Origin: Megascapheus bottae
Lineage: Eukaryota > Chordata > Mammalia > Rodentia > Geomyidae
NCBI GenBank assembly: GCA_024803745.1
Contig: JANJXV010000013.1
Span: forward strand, 11,036,001-11,100,000
Length of the DNA: 64,000 bases
Reading direction: 5' to 3'
Under the pieces are notes generated by a model that was not told the DNA's origin, ran no database searches, and was given only the letters and a program-made list of their open reading frames with translations. The position numbers and the translations under genes are program-made. Below, piece by piece: positions 11,950 through 23,310 of this stretch (position 1 is its first letter; each line of letters starts with the position of its first letter).

Positions 11950-12127
11950 ACAGGGTGTTGGGTCTCATGCCTGTAATCCTAGCTACTCAGGAGGCTGAGA
12001 TCTGAAGACTGAGGTACAAAGCCAGCTCAGGCAGGAAAATCAGTGAGATTCTTATCTCCAATTAATTGCCTCAAGGCCAGAAATGGTGCTGTGGTGCTAT
12101 GGTTCAAAGTGGTACAGCCTCAAGGCC
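11950..12127 (+). repeat. B1-ID SINE, sense, 3'-truncated
   Basis: Words 'catgcctgtaatcctagcta', 'tctccaattaattgcc' and 'aaatggtgctgtgg'. The final ID part is lost after 'tcaaggcc'. Confidence 0.75.
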
Positions 12128-13560
12128 TGGTCTGGCAAGGCGGGAGGGAAGGAGGGAGAGAGACACGAGGGACCTTTGGTAGAGATAGTGGTACAGGGTG
12201 GGGAGGTTGGGAGAGAGGTGGTAGAGGATGTGTGTGGTACATGATATGGAATTGGCCCTTGAGTAGCGAGAGAGACAAGAACATGGAAAGTATGATGTGT
12301 TCTGCCACTTACCCCCCACCCCCGCCACCCCCAGGGCTATCAAAGGCTGTGAAACAGAAGAACCACCTGGTTAGTCTGTGTTTCAGAGAGACTCACCTGG
12401 CTGCCATATGGATAATAGTATGTGTGGGGGTCATACCTAACAGGAAACTGCTGAGGAGAGTGCCAGGAGAGCACCAGGGGAGCTGGCACCAGCTATAAAG
12501 TAAATAGGCAGAATACAGAAGGACACAGTGGGCAGCTAGGAAGTATATAGACCAGCAGCCCTGGGAGCCAGGGATGGGGAGTTGCTGGCTATGGGGGTTA
12601 TGAATGAGCTTGGTGGAATGAGGCAACTGGAGACAGCAGTGAAGAGAAAGGAGGCAGCAAAATTAGACTGCTCCTGCACAGGCCTGGCTAGATTGGAGCC
12701 TGGAGGCCTGGAGGCCCAGGACTCTGGGTGCTGGGAGAGTCTGCAGGAGGAGGGGCTGCCTTGAGGGTTCCTGGACCAGCTGCTTCCAGCAGAGCACAAA
12801 GTCCATCCAAGAGGGGTCACCAGCTCATTATCAGGGGAGAGGACAGACAGGCAGTCAGAAGCCACACAGGCTGACTGAGGCCAGAAAGCCACAGTCCTAA
12901 AAGCCATAAACAAGAACCATTTCCAGACTTCTAGACCTGCCAGATAGACTGGCTTTTTCATCCCGTGTCCTGCTGGGAGAACATGAGATCCAGAGCCTGG
13001 GCTCAACCAAGCAGACCAGCCAAGTTAGTTGAGGGTTCCCCGGGGGCTCTGCCAGACTGTTGGACTCATTAGGTCAAACCATGTCCTTTTCTGCTTTCCA
13101 TTTTATATTCCAGGAACTCAGCCCTAGGGAAAATGACTTGACTCATGTGTGGTCTGCTCTGAGAATGTCAGGGTCATGCACAATGGAGGTACAGCAACCC
13201 AGTTCCCACGAGAACATGCACATACAACCCATCTGACTACATGCTTGCACCTCCGTGCACGTCCACGCAAACAGGCACAGTTCTGGTGTGTGCAGAGTGG
13301 GTTTGAAGAGGCTGGGCATTCCAAATCTTTGATGTCTGAACATGATTTGCATACCTGTGTGTTATGTGTACATTGTGTGTGCTCAGTGTGTGTTTGTTGT
13401 GTATTCTGCATGTGATACAGTTGTGAATTAGACTTGGTGCTGCATGACTTCAAATCCTGCAGAGCCCACTGCCCTGGCCCTGCCATAGCCAGGTGCTTCT
13501 GGGACAAGCTGGATGTCACTTCCAGTCTACCGAATCAGACCCCTTAAAGGAGAGCCCAAG
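12128..13560. other. Intergenic, no gene recognised
   Basis: Non-repetitive-looking sequence with a C-rich patch at 12311-12335. The open frames here are not related to any protein I recognise and lack splice or codon-bias support. Confidence 0.4.
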
Positions 13561-13768
13561 GGATACTGGTAGCTCATTCCTATAATCCTAGCAACTAAAG
13601 AAGCTGAGCTCTGGTGATCATAGTAGGAAAGTCCCTGAGACTCTTACATCTAATGAACCACTGAAAAATACCAGAAGTGGAGCTGTGGCTCAGGTGGTAG
13701 AGTACTTGCCTTGAATAAAAAAGCTCAGGGATAGCACTCAGGCCATGTGTTTAAGCCCCAGGACCAGC
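13561..13768 (+). repeat. B1-ID dimeric SINE, sense
   Basis: 'cctataatcctagcaact', 'cagaagtggagctgtggctc' and 'gtttaagccccaggacc'. Confidence 0.8.
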
Positions 13769-15144
13769 ACAACCTTCTAGCTTCCCTCGAAAAATAAACC
13801 AACCCATTTAAAGCAGCCCCTTCCTAGTTTGTGAAGGCCTGCGTTCCACCTCCTACAGATTGCTCTGTGAACTTGAGTCCCAAATGAGAGGCCTACAAAG
13901 AAAGTAGACTGGGAGAGAGGATCAGCCCCTCAGCTACCATGTGACCTCAGACAACATGCTCATCCTCTCTGGGCAGGGGATCTACCTTCCTTGTTGGACT
14001 GGAAGCAGCAGAAGAAGGCAGGACTCTCTGAGACATCACTATTATCTATAGGGATTACTTGGGTCCAAAGGAGCCAGATTCTAGATGCTCTGTCAGGTCC
14101 TGTGGCTTGACACTCTGAAGAAGAGGGCAGGCTGCCTCCAGTGAGCTGCGAGTCCAGCCCAGGGAGGAACTGGTACCATGGAGTTTCACCAGTCCACAGT
14201 GCCCTCAAATCAATCATCCCACCTTGGGTGCCATGAGCCTACAGGGAGTCCTTGATGTAGAACCCCCAAAGCCAGGCCTCCTGGGATTCACTGGCTTGAT
14301 CTCCCTCATAGGTACTCCCTCTGCACCTGCCACACACAGAACAAACGCTTTCGCACAAAGAAGATGGCATCACTAACTTGATCCACACCACCCTAAACCA
14401 TCCTGCTTTTCCCAACACTGACTCTTTCCAGGCTGTCCCTGTAGTAAAAAGAATAATGGGTCCATCTTACAAATGGGGAGGCAGAGGCTGCAGAAGAACT
14501 GTGCCCAAGGGGCTGGCAGGGCAGCCTGGAATCCTGTGTTGCATCCTGTCCCATCACTACTGGCCTTGGGGCTTGTATGCTGCCATCCACCTGGCCCTAG
14601 ACACTGCAGCTCTTGGAGGTGGTGCTTTGCAGCCTCAGGGACAAAAAGCAAAGGCACCATGGGCACCATCAAGAAACTAGCCTATCAGGTTTGATATTCA
14701 AATGGTTAAAATGGGACAAAGCCTCAGTTCCCAGCATCCTCTGGGTGCAGAAGCTGTGGTTTCATGCTCTGTGGCGCAGCACATTCTCGAGCTGTGCAGA
14801 CGCTTCTGATCCTGTCTTGCCTGCTTCACTGGGTCTTGAATTTTCTCACTTAGCCTCTCCACATTCCCCAGGGGCCTCCAGAGCCCTCAGCCACAGTGTT
14901 CACTGCTAGGACTCTGAGCCAGGAGCCTCTGAGGCAACCGGGACTAACTAGCACCTGCAACCCCTGCCTTGTGACTCTGATTGCCACAAGGAGAGGGTGA
15001 CTCACGTCCCACTGAGTAAAGAAAACAGGGTGCATGCAAAGACCTCAAAGCCTGAGGATTCTGATGGCACCTTCCCTGTCCTGTCCACGGTGTGTTCCAG
15101 TAACACAGCTCTAAGCCTCAGTCTCTTCTCCATAAAAGGCAAAA
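13769..15144. other. Intergenic, no feature recognised
   Basis: Moderately GC-rich unique-looking sequence; nothing I can name. Confidence 0.4.
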
Positions 15145-15373
15145 CAATGTCTTGTCTCGGACCGGGAGTTTGGCCTAGTGGTTAAAGTGCTTGCCTAGCA
15201 TGCATGAATACCTGGGTTCGATTCCTCGGTACCACATACATAGAAAAAAGCCGGAAGTGGTGCTGAGGCTCAAGTGGTAGAGCTCTGGCCTTGAGAAAGT
15301 CCAAGGACAGTGCTCAGGCCCTGAGCTCAAGCCCAGGACTGGAAAAAAAAAAAAAAAACCAATGTCTTGTCTC
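15145..15373 (+). mobile_element. Young dimeric ID-type (tRNA-tRNA) SINE with 14-bp target-site duplication
   Basis: The duplication caatgtcttgtctc is at 15145-15158 and 15360-15373. Between them are two ID-like monomers. The first keeps a perfect-looking pol III box A (tggcctagtgg, 15171-15181) and box B (ggttcgattcc, 15215-15225). The second starts 'gccggaagtggtgctgaggc', and the element ends in an A16 tail (15343-15358). Its structure differs from the B1-ID dimers elsewhere; an antisense relative is at 48700-48868. Confidence 0.92.
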
Positions 15374-16234
15374 ATTGGGCAGCTGTGAGCAGGATGTCCT
15401 ATAAGCCTTTGTCACAATGGCTGAGAGGACCAGCCACTTCTCAGAGCAAGAGTCCTCAAGCTCTGTGTTTGCATTCCTGGTCCTCAGTGTTGGCTCTGGC
15501 TTACAAGCTCCCTATAGCTGAACACCTCATGACAATGATAGCTCTGTCCTCTGGCTCTGTCAGGAGGTGGTGCTAAGCTGGCGTGGTCTTTAGTCTTTAC
15601 CAGGTTGCCCTAGGGGTCAAGAAAGGGAAGGCAGGGAAAGAATTGAAGAACCCAAGGTTTTGCCCCCAAAGCAGGATGCCAATACAGGTTGATAGGGAAC
15701 TCTTCTACTCCCAGAACCTAAGTGGGACCCACAAAGAGCGAGGGCAGCCACATCTGTGCACTGCGCAATCTATCTGGGGAAGCAAGAGACTGGCTCCAAA
15801 GCTATACGACCTGGGCTGGTTACTTAATGCCTTTGAGTCTTTGTTCCCCAATCAGATTGAGAAGAGAAACATCCAAGTGAAAGGCTGGCTATAGCTTGTC
15901 TTGATTCTGATTCTGCATGGGAGGAAGGAGCAGGCCACAGAAAGCATTCAGTGAAAAGCAGTAGCTCCTTCATTGAGAGTTTAGGACACCATGGTCCTTT
16001 TTACTCTAGCTCTACAGTGGACAGCAAGGCTCAGCGAGGTTTAACAACCTATCCAAGATCACACAAGATATATTAACCATTGCCCCGCTGGGTCACTGGC
16101 ACCTACACAGTCTCCCTGAGATTTTAATCTGCTGGAGTGAATCTCCCTAGGGAGCTTTGAGCCTGACTCCATCCCGAGAAGTATTGTCCCAGGATAGGAA
16201 TCCTGAGGACCCAGCTTTTAAAAAAAAAAATGTA
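15374..16234. other. Intergenic, no feature recognised
   Basis: No gene-like or repeat-like signal apart from a short A tract at its right end, just before the next SINE. Confidence 0.4.
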
Positions 16235-16450
16235 GCTGGGCACCAGTGACTCATGCCTGTAATCCTAGCTATTCAGGAGGCTGAGATCTGAGGATCACTG
16301 TTAAAAGACAGCCAGGGCGCTAAAATCTGTGAGACTCTTATCCCCAATTCAAAACCAGAAGGGCACTGTGGCTCAAAATGGTGGAGTTCTAGCTTTGAGC
16401 TGAAGCGCTTAGGGAGAGTGCCCAGGCCCAGAGTTCAAGTCCCATGACTG
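16235..16450 (+). repeat. B1-ID dimeric SINE, sense
   Basis: Starts 'gctgggcaccagtgactcat' after an A10 run; ends 'gagttcaagtcccatgactg'. Confidence 0.85.
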
Positions 16451-18198
16451 ACAACAACAAAAGTATCCTCTGTCTTCACTAATAGATGCACAAGGAAATG
16501 GAAGAATCTCCACAAAAAATACCAACACTGAAGTCTAAGCTGCTACCTGAAGGCTGTCCCAAGTGGAATGAAATGGTAAGATGGTTCCTTCCATGTGGAT
16601 TTTACCAAGTAAATTCAACCCTGTTTTAACCCATCACTCCTCCTCCTGCAGATTCAAGCTCAGGCTGGTGGACTCAGCCTTCAATGGCTCGGGATCAGTC
16701 ATCCTTTGTATTCTTGGCAGCCTCGTGGTATGCTCTGAATGTTCCAGAAGAGTAGATGTTAGATCTCCTGGGGACCTACTAGGTAAAGGTGTCATGCTTA
16801 CTGAGCAATAACACTGTCCAGGTTCCTTAATAGGTACTTGACACACAGCATTACATGTGATCACCCTGGCAAGCCAGGGCATCAGTGAAACTATTAGTCT
16901 CGCTCTGCAGAACAACAAGCGAAGGAAGGTCAGAAAGATCAAGCCACTTTTGTGAAGTCACTCAGCGTGACTGCTGAAGAAGGAAGGAGATGAAGAAGGA
17001 GGTCTGAGGAGTTCCCAGCTTTTAGCCCTGAGTCCCTAGAGGCCTCTGTAGCGGGTGGGCATGCTTGGCTGCCCGTATGTCTTCAACTCCTGGGGAGCCC
17101 TATCTGGCCATTGAGTAAGGTGGAACCCCATGAGCCAACTAACCATAACCACAGCCTGAGGTGGGGGGGGGGGTGGCCAGCTGTTCCATCACTGTGACAG
17201 GCCAGTGGTTTCTGCTTGGCTGCAGGTCTGGGAAGGGTAAGGCAACACTGGAACTGGTCAGGCAGGGGAACCTGGGCTGTCTGCATCTGATTTATTCATG
17301 TTCTACTCCCACTACAAGGCAGCTGTGATACATGTTTTTAGACATTTGGCTCTTAGAGAAAGGATTTGGTGAAGGAAGCTCTTGGGGTATGGCAGAAGTG
17401 TCCAAAGATCATCAAACTACCACTAACACCATTGGGCATAGGCCCCAGCCTGGAACCACAGGAAGTCACAACTATTTCCCCCATTTTACAAAGAAGGAAA
17501 CTTGACCAGAAGAGAGCACTAGAGTCTTAAGGCAGGCTGAGACGGGTCAGCTAGAACCTTGAGGACACAGATCCACAGGGGTGGGATGAAGGGAAAGCTT
17601 GATCTCTTTTCCAGGTCTCATCTGCCACCTCCTTCCATCTCCTCATGACAGCTCGGACCTTCTCCTTCAGGAAATCTTCCCTGTTGGAAGAACAGGCCAA
17701 AGGAGGTCAAGGTCCATGGACCACTTACAGTCAAGATGTGTCAAGATGTGTCTCTGGTTTGATATTTTCACAGTGACTGGATAGGACAAAGAAAAGACCA
17801 CTGCTAATCTTTATCAGGGAACCCAGCTTCCAGTCTGGCTCCACCCCAGTTTGCCACAGCCCCCCCCCCCCGCCCCCACCTCCACCATGCTCACTTGTCT
17901 CTTTGTAAAATAGAACACCTGTCTCCTCTCTCATGGTTACTGATGGTCACTCAGAATGCTGCCAAAGAGGAACCTACCCTTGAAACATAGGACTGGAGGT
18001 CCCTGGTCCAGAAACCCCCATTTTCCAAGTCATACTCCTTAGGAAAGGAAACAACCAATTTGGTTGGGCCTGGTATCCAGAAAAGGGGGTAGGTCTGGGA
18101 AGATCTGCTCCAACCCCCTAAGTAAAAGACACCTTCCTTTTGGACAGTTTTAAAAAGTTCCCATGTGATAGTGCCCAGATCAGTCTGTGCTTTGTCAC
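16451..18198. other. Intergenic upstream of Lrrc32, no gene recognised
   Basis: Contains G10 and C10 homopolymer runs (near 17163 and 17861). Phrases near 16830-16930 and 17410-17550 resemble old MIR-type repeats, but too weakly to delimit. Confidence 0.4.
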
Positions 18199-18340
18199 TT
18201 TGAGCCACAGCTCCACTTCTGATTTTCTGGTGGTTAACTGGAGATAAAAGTCTCCCGGGCTTTCTTATAGGGCGGGCCTCGAACTCCCATTCTCCGACCT
18301 CGGCTTCCTGAGTAGCTAGGCTTACAACAGGCCTGGGACG
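18199..18340 (-). repeat. B1-ID SINE fragment, antisense
   Basis: 'tgagccacagctccacttct', 'ggttaactggagataaaagt' and 'cttcctgagtagctagg'. It lies just upstream of the Lrrc32 CpG island. Confidence 0.8.
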
Positions 18341-18885
18341 TTTGCTTGTTTTTCTAAGCCATATCCCTCCGAATATACCTTCCAGTCTTTTGAAACCTCA
18401 GGTTCCCCATATACGGGGACACCTGATTAGGCTAGACGAACTGGTTTTTATCACTGTTCCCAACCTTAGCTTCTTCATCTGATAACTGGGGTTTTGACAG
18501 CCTGGAGGAGGGGTGGGCCCGCTGCTCCCCAGGCCCCCGCGGCCGTCCCAGGGCCAAAGAAGGGTCATTTCCTTCCCGTGCGGAGGCCGTCAGTCACCTC
18601 CCGGGCCAGCCCCCTCCCGGGCACCGAGTGCGGCGGCGCCAGGATTTCCTCCGCGGACCTCGCGGGCAGGCGGCGGGCGGCACGTGCCGCTGTCCCGGCC
18701 GCACCCCCCGTCCCGACCCTCTCTCTCGGTCAGCCCCTTCGCCCCTCGCACTGTGCCAACCACGATTTCCGCATCGGGAAGATGTCACCTCCATCCCGGC
18801 CCCGCGGGCTCGCGTTCCGGTCAGCCCGGCCCCGGCCGGGACGGGGGTGGGGGGGAGAAGGCGGGCGCTAGGACAGCGCGGGGAG

Positions 18886-18920
18886 GGGGCGTGGCCGCAG
18901 CGCGGCGGAGGGGCGTGGCC
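18886..18920 (+). promoter_or_regulatory. Lrrc32: Duplicated GGGGCGTGGCC (SP/KLF) boxes
   Basis: The 11-mer ggggcgtggcc occurs twice, at 18886-18896 and 18910-18920, spaced 24 bp start to start and just upstream of the TATA-like box. This is a classical SP/KLF-type GC/GT box. Confidence 0.7.
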
Positions 18921-18938
18921 AGCGCCCGGCGGGAGAGG

Positions 18939-18946
18939 TATTTAAA
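18939..18946 (+). promoter_or_regulatory. Lrrc32: TATA-like box TATTTAAA
   Basis: The only AT-rich octamer in several hundred bases of GC-rich sequence. It predicts transcription start near 18968-18975, 19 bp after the second GC box ends. Confidence 0.6.
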
Positions 18947-18969
18947 CCGCGGCGCCGCCCCCTCGCGGC

Positions 18970-19113
18970 CGGCTGGCGGGGCGGCACGGCGGCCGGGGGC
19001 GGCCGGTGACCCCGGCGCGCGGGCGTGGGCGCGGGCGCGGGCGAACGCCGGCCAGGTCTGCGCAAAATGTACCGCGGCTGCCCCGGAGAGGAGCGGCGGC
19101 CGCGTTGAGCCAG
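18970..19113 (+). other. Lrrc32: Predicted non-coding exon 1 of Lrrc32
   Basis: Start is estimated from the TATA-like box. The end is set by the donor CAG|GTAGGC at 19114. Joined to the acceptor at 23627 this gives a three-exon gene with coding start in exon 2, as in human LRRC32. It contains one ATG, which opens a 13-codon upstream ORF. Confidence 0.5.
19067..19108 (+). CDS. Upstream ORF in Lrrc32 5'UTR (13 codons)
   Basis: ATG at 19067 in context gcaaaATGt (A at -3) reads MYRGCPGEERRPR then TGA at 19106-19108, five bases before the exon-1 donor. If transcription starts at the TATA-like box this is the only ATG in exon 1 and the ORF is complete there. Such short uORFs usually lower translation of the main frame. 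I do not claim the peptide itself has a function. Confidence 0.45.
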   Translation: MYRGCPGEERRPR

Positions 19114-19597
19114 GTAGGCACGGTCGGTGGGAGAGGCTGGCGGCGGAAGCCTACGCCCCCCCCCCACACCCACCCAAGAAGGGCTGAGAGGGGCGCGCCC
19201 ATTTGACAGCTGGGAGAGCAGAGTCCAGAGGGGGTCGGGGCGCGCGCAGGAAAGCGCGGCTGGTCGAGGGTAGCTGGGGATCTGAACTCTGGACCCTACC
19301 CGACCTGAGGGGACCCACGCTCACCCCCCTGCCTCATGAGGCCGGCCTTCTTTAGGGGACCCCCACCCCCACCCGAGCTGCCTGAAATTCCGCCATCCCA
19401 GCCACATTCCTTTGGGTTAAGGTCTAATTCCCTCGTGGGATGCACCGACGTCGGGTCTTGCCCTTAGTGATTCACTGCTCGCTGCGAAAGTCCGCAGCTC
19501 TCCCAGGACCCCGAGGGCCTCGGGGAGCACCCTGGGCCCGGACGGTGGCTTAGGCGGGAGGTCTGGGCCCGGTGTTGGTGGGAACGGTGGCAGAAGG

Positions 19598-19880
19598 ACC
19601 GGATTCTGATCTTGACTGTGCCCTGGACTGCCTGGGTGACTTTGGGTAAGTCATCTTTCTGAGTCTCCTTTTCCTCATGGGATGTCCTCCTGGGTCAGTC
19701 CCAGACTCCTCGGGAAGTGGCTAGCCCTGGAGTAAATCTCTACCTCACTTGTCTAAGCCTCTGCTTTCTCTTCTGTAAAATGGGAATCATAGTAATTGTC
19801 TATCTGGCTAATTGAGAATGATCAGATGATATAGATCAAGTGCTTAGAAGACTGTCCAACATCCTTACACAGTAGGGGTG
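19598..19880 (+). repeat. MIR remnants
   Basis: Words typical of MIR: 'gcctgggtgactttgggtaa', 'ctcctttt-cctcatggg', then 'tctgctttctcttctgtaaa' followed by 'atgggaatcatagtaa'. The remnant looks like two partial copies. Confidence 0.65.
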
Positions 19881-20277
19881 GGATTGTTATGAATATAGTG
19901 TCCTCCCCTATCTAACCTCTTCCTTCTCTCCTCTCCCACCCCTTCTCTCTTGTTCTTCTTTTTCTCCCTCCTCCTTCTTTCTCCCTTTCTGTCTTGTCTG
20001 TCTGTCTCTGTCTGTTCCCCCCCACACACACACACACTTCCATACCTCTCTTCTCACTCAGAGTCCTGTTGTATTTCCACCATCATTCATCTGCATGCAG
20101 GCCTGAGGCCTCCCACCTCTGCACACTCCACCTGGGATGTTCAGTTCTGTGGGTCTTAGCAGCAAGTGAGAAGGACACAGAAGTGTCCTAGGCACCTCCA
20201 TGGCCATTCTCCACCTGAACTAAGGCTGAGATGTCTGGTAGAAGAATGGGAACCCAGCTGCTTGCCCTGGAGATGGG

Positions 20278-20400
20278 GCACTGAGGCAGAGACTTGAGAG
20301 CTTGGCCTTCGAGCAGGGCTGGTGAGCAGCAGACAAGAGTAGATGGATGGAGCCTGGGCTTCATGCCCTGTTTTCTTGTCCTGTGTGCGAGAACATCCCT
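20278..20400 (+). repeat. Intronic repeat unit A
   Basis: Shares gaggcagag, gagagcttggcc, gagcaggg, ggatggagcctgg and catgccctg, in the same order, with unit B at 21175-21290. It is either an old local duplication or two copies of an unnamed dispersed repeat. Confidence 0.55.
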
Positions 20401-21174
20401 GCCACGCCACACACTGAGTCTTAGGCCTTGCGGAGGAGTGTCACAGCTGAGGGATCCCTTCTTGTAAGAGTTCCCCTGGGCTATGGGGGACTGTCCCTTC
20501 TGGGTGTGCTGACGCTTGGGGGCAGAAGAGGGGGAAACAAGGGCTTTAGGCTTCTCTGTCTTCAGGCTCAGAACTAAGGCTGGGCCCTTTCCTCCCTCTC
20601 CTGGCTCTCATCATTCAGTCCATTGTGAGCCCTGTTCATGAGATCTTTAGTAAGTACCTCACAGCCCCTTTCCACAGAAGAAGCAATCATTGACCAGGAA
20701 TGGACAGATCCTCTTGTGAGCAGCTGGTAGAAGAGCATTCCTCATGCTCCTGGAGGCAGGAGCAAGGCCCTGGGGCAGGAATGAACTCACCATGAGTGAA
20801 GAGTCCAGGCAAGCTGGAGTTTGGTGAGGAAGTGAAGGGCGATGGAAGATGGAGATGGAGGGAAGACTGTGTAAACCTGGTTTTTTGGGAGATTTTCCAA
20901 GTAAACAATCATGAGCTGATGGGTGATCTGAAATTATTACTATTGCTGCCACGAGTAAGACAGGGTATCTGGGTTGGGCAAAAAAAAGGAAACCAATAAG
21001 TGAGTTGGCTGTTGTAACAATTAAGGCCCAGGGTCATGGTGGCACCTGGGTGTGGGGGTGACAAAGGAGGGAGGACGCAGGCCTGGGGTCTGTTTTCCAG
21101 GGAGAGTAGTCACAGCTAGTTGCTGCCAGAGCAAAATGGCAGAGGAGGATAGAGAGTCAGGGACCTGCCCTCAC

Positions 21175-21290
21175 CTGCATGAGGCAGAGAGGTGGGAGAG
21201 CTTGGCCACAGAGCAGGGTCGGTTGAGCAGAGGTTGGATGGAGCCTGGCCTCCATGCCCTGGGATTCCTGTCCCTTTTGTGCAGTCCCAC
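21175..21290 (+). repeat. Intronic repeat unit B
   Basis: Second copy of the unit at 20278-20400, about 900 bp downstream in the same orientation. Shared words are colinear. Confidence 0.55.
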
Positions 21291-22026
21291 AGAGACTTCT
21301 AGTTCACATTCTCTTTGTCCCTCTGGCTTGTCCTGTTCCCTGAGGTGAGGTGAGGAGAGGGATTCCCTCTGCTCTTGGGGAACATCCCTTGTAATGGATA
21401 TGGAGCAAAGCACAGAGTGCGTGGAGCTGGACTTTTTGCAGCTCAGAGGCTGTGAGGCCCTGGAGGACTGGAAGACAGAGCTCAGCCTTGGGGAACCAGA
21501 GCAGGCTTCCTGGAGGAGGTGATGGCTCTGGCATAGCCCTCAGAGCAGCAGCAGAGGGTAGGGGAGGGAGTGAAGGCTCAGCAGTAGAAGTTATTCAGAG
21601 AGCTGAAGGAAACCGAAGTGTCAGGACTTAGTGCAGGAGAAAAGAGGGTGAGAGCTGGCTGGGGAGGGCCGAGGACAGCCCAGGGGTTTTTACTAGTATG
21701 CTAATATTTTCTGTATGCTAATGTTGAACTGGTGGTAGCCCATCTGCCTTTTAAACAGCAGGGCAAAATTTCCTGTGAAAGCCCAGCCCGCAGTGCAGGT
21801 GAGAGCTGAGGGCCAGAACCAGGCCCAAGGGACTAAGCAGCGGGGCTGGGAGGTCCACACTGGCCCTGTGCATTCTGGCAAGAACGGACTTCAGAGCAGC
21901 CATCTAACTGCCTTTGAACTCCATCACCAATGTATCTAACAACCAGAACCCTCAGATGCTTTTTCTCCCAGAGCCTATTTGACAGTTACAGTTCAGCCGT
22001 CAGTTACTGAGAACCCCACCTTTAAG

Positions 22027-22250
22027 TCTAGAGGTTAAGACCCGGGAGCCTCACTTGCTTGAATTTGCCACTTAACCGTGTGGCTTTGAGTGAATTGCTC
22101 AACCTCTCTGAGCCTTACTTTTTTCTTTTGTCTAAGAGTGAGAATGCCCATAATGAAGCTGAGTCCGTGAGTTATTGTGAGGGCTGAGTTAATCATTGGG
22201 AAGTACTGAGAAGAGTACTGGGGTAGAATAAGTGGTATTTTCATGGACTC
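22027..22250 (+). repeat. MIR SINE
   Basis: 'aggttaagacccgggagcct', 'cacttaaccgtgtggctttg', 'ctcaacctctctgagcctta' and 'gagggctgagttaat' follow the MIR order over its full length. Confidence 0.75.
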
Positions 22251-22834
22251 TATCTCACTCATCCTATCTCACTCATCCGCAACAACATTTGCATGGTTAT
22301 CATTAACCCCAGAAAGGGAAACAAGCTTAGAGAGGAGAAATGACTTGCCCAAGGTCATGGGGCAGGGAAGTAGAGATAGGAGCAGCTGTCAGATGTGTTT
22401 TTGGAGAGCCTGATCTGCCCAGGCTGAGACAATTTCTGTGCATAGCTCTGCATCCTAGCACAGAGCCAGATGTGTGGGGGTGTTTGGTAAAAAGGGTATT
22501 GAGTGAACTAATGAAGATTGGTTTGTGTGTCCCCAGTGCACTGGCATCTCACACTGCTGAGGCCTTTGGGTGTCCCCTCTACTCACCACTCTGGGGCCGG
22601 TATGTTACCCCTGGGGCCCCAGCAGGCTCTCAAGGTGGAAATGCAGGACTGGCAGCCTGCTTAGCAGCACGGGGGAGATCTGGCCCCAGCCGGGCTTCCT
22701 GTTGAGGCCTGGGCTGTTCTTGAACAATGGGAAAGACTAAGAATCAGAATCCAAAGAAAAAGGCCAAAATAAAGAGGCAGAGATGAAGAATTTTAGTCCC
22801 CCCCCCTTTCCTCTCTTTCCCTGTTTTCTTCAAT

Positions 22835-23123
22835 TTCGGCAAAAGTGAGATTTGAACGGTCTAGCTCTTGCTAGGTTGGTGCTCTACCATTTGAGCCATG
22901 CCCTATCCCTTTTTACCTTTGTTATATTTCAAATAGTGTTTTGTATTTCTGTCCTGGCCAACCTGTACTGTGTTCCTCCTATTTATACTTCCCCTGGAGC
23001 TGAGATGACAGATGTATACGACCATACTGAGCTTACAACTTTGCCTTGGCTGGTCTTGAACCACAAGTCATTTCAGTCTCTGCCTCCTCAGTAGCTAGGA
23101 TTACAGGGGTGAGCCACTACAGA
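22835..23123 (-). repeat. B1/ID-related repeat, antisense
   Basis: 'ggttggtgctctaccatttg' + 'agcca' (ID side) and 'cctcctcagtagctaggatt' + 'acaggggtgagcc' (B1 side). A related copy is at 60395-60672; both differ from the main dimer in the middle. Confidence 0.6.
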
Positions 23124-23310
23124 TGAAAATGAGGAATTCTGTATGGGGCCTAAGGAGCTAAAGTTGAGGGACCTGCTTGTAGTCTTGGTGGAAATGGAGT
23201 CGGGGGCACCTCTTTCCCTGCTTTCAGCCTGTAGAGTTCGCGCCTCTTGCTTAAGGGTTCCTCTCCTCTTCTAGGCTGTCTCCTATTGCTTTAAAACTCT
23301 TGCTTCCCCT

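Larger units (their letters stand above)
18500..19260. promoter_or_regulatory. Lrrc32: CpG island, likely Lrrc32 promoter
   Basis: About 750 bp of very GC-rich DNA with dense CG dinucleotides, in sharp contrast to both flanks. It lies 4.5 kb upstream of the first coding exon of Lrrc32, and a gene span from here to the poly(A) signal is about 13 kb, close to the human LRRC32 span as I recall it. Published work describes promoter CpG methylation as controlling GARP in Treg cells. Assigning this island to Lrrc32 is inference from position and from the donor site at 19114. Confidence 0.75.

Noticed and set aside
15159..15358. Possible tRNA gene because of good box A and box B
   Set aside because: Sequence between the boxes does not fold as a clean tRNA. 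The A tail, second monomer and target-site duplication show it is a SINE.
18513..19187. 224-codon open frame across the CpG island
   Set aside because: Length is explained by GC-rich sequence with few stops. Composition is Ala, Arg, Gly and Pro only, with no domain, and it overlaps the predicted promoter and exon 1.
22727..22786. Small basic frame MGKTKNQNPKKKAKIKRQR in Lrrc32 intron 1
   Set aside because: Only 19 codons, no splice or promoter context, and lysine-rich because the DNA is A-rich. Not supported as a gene.
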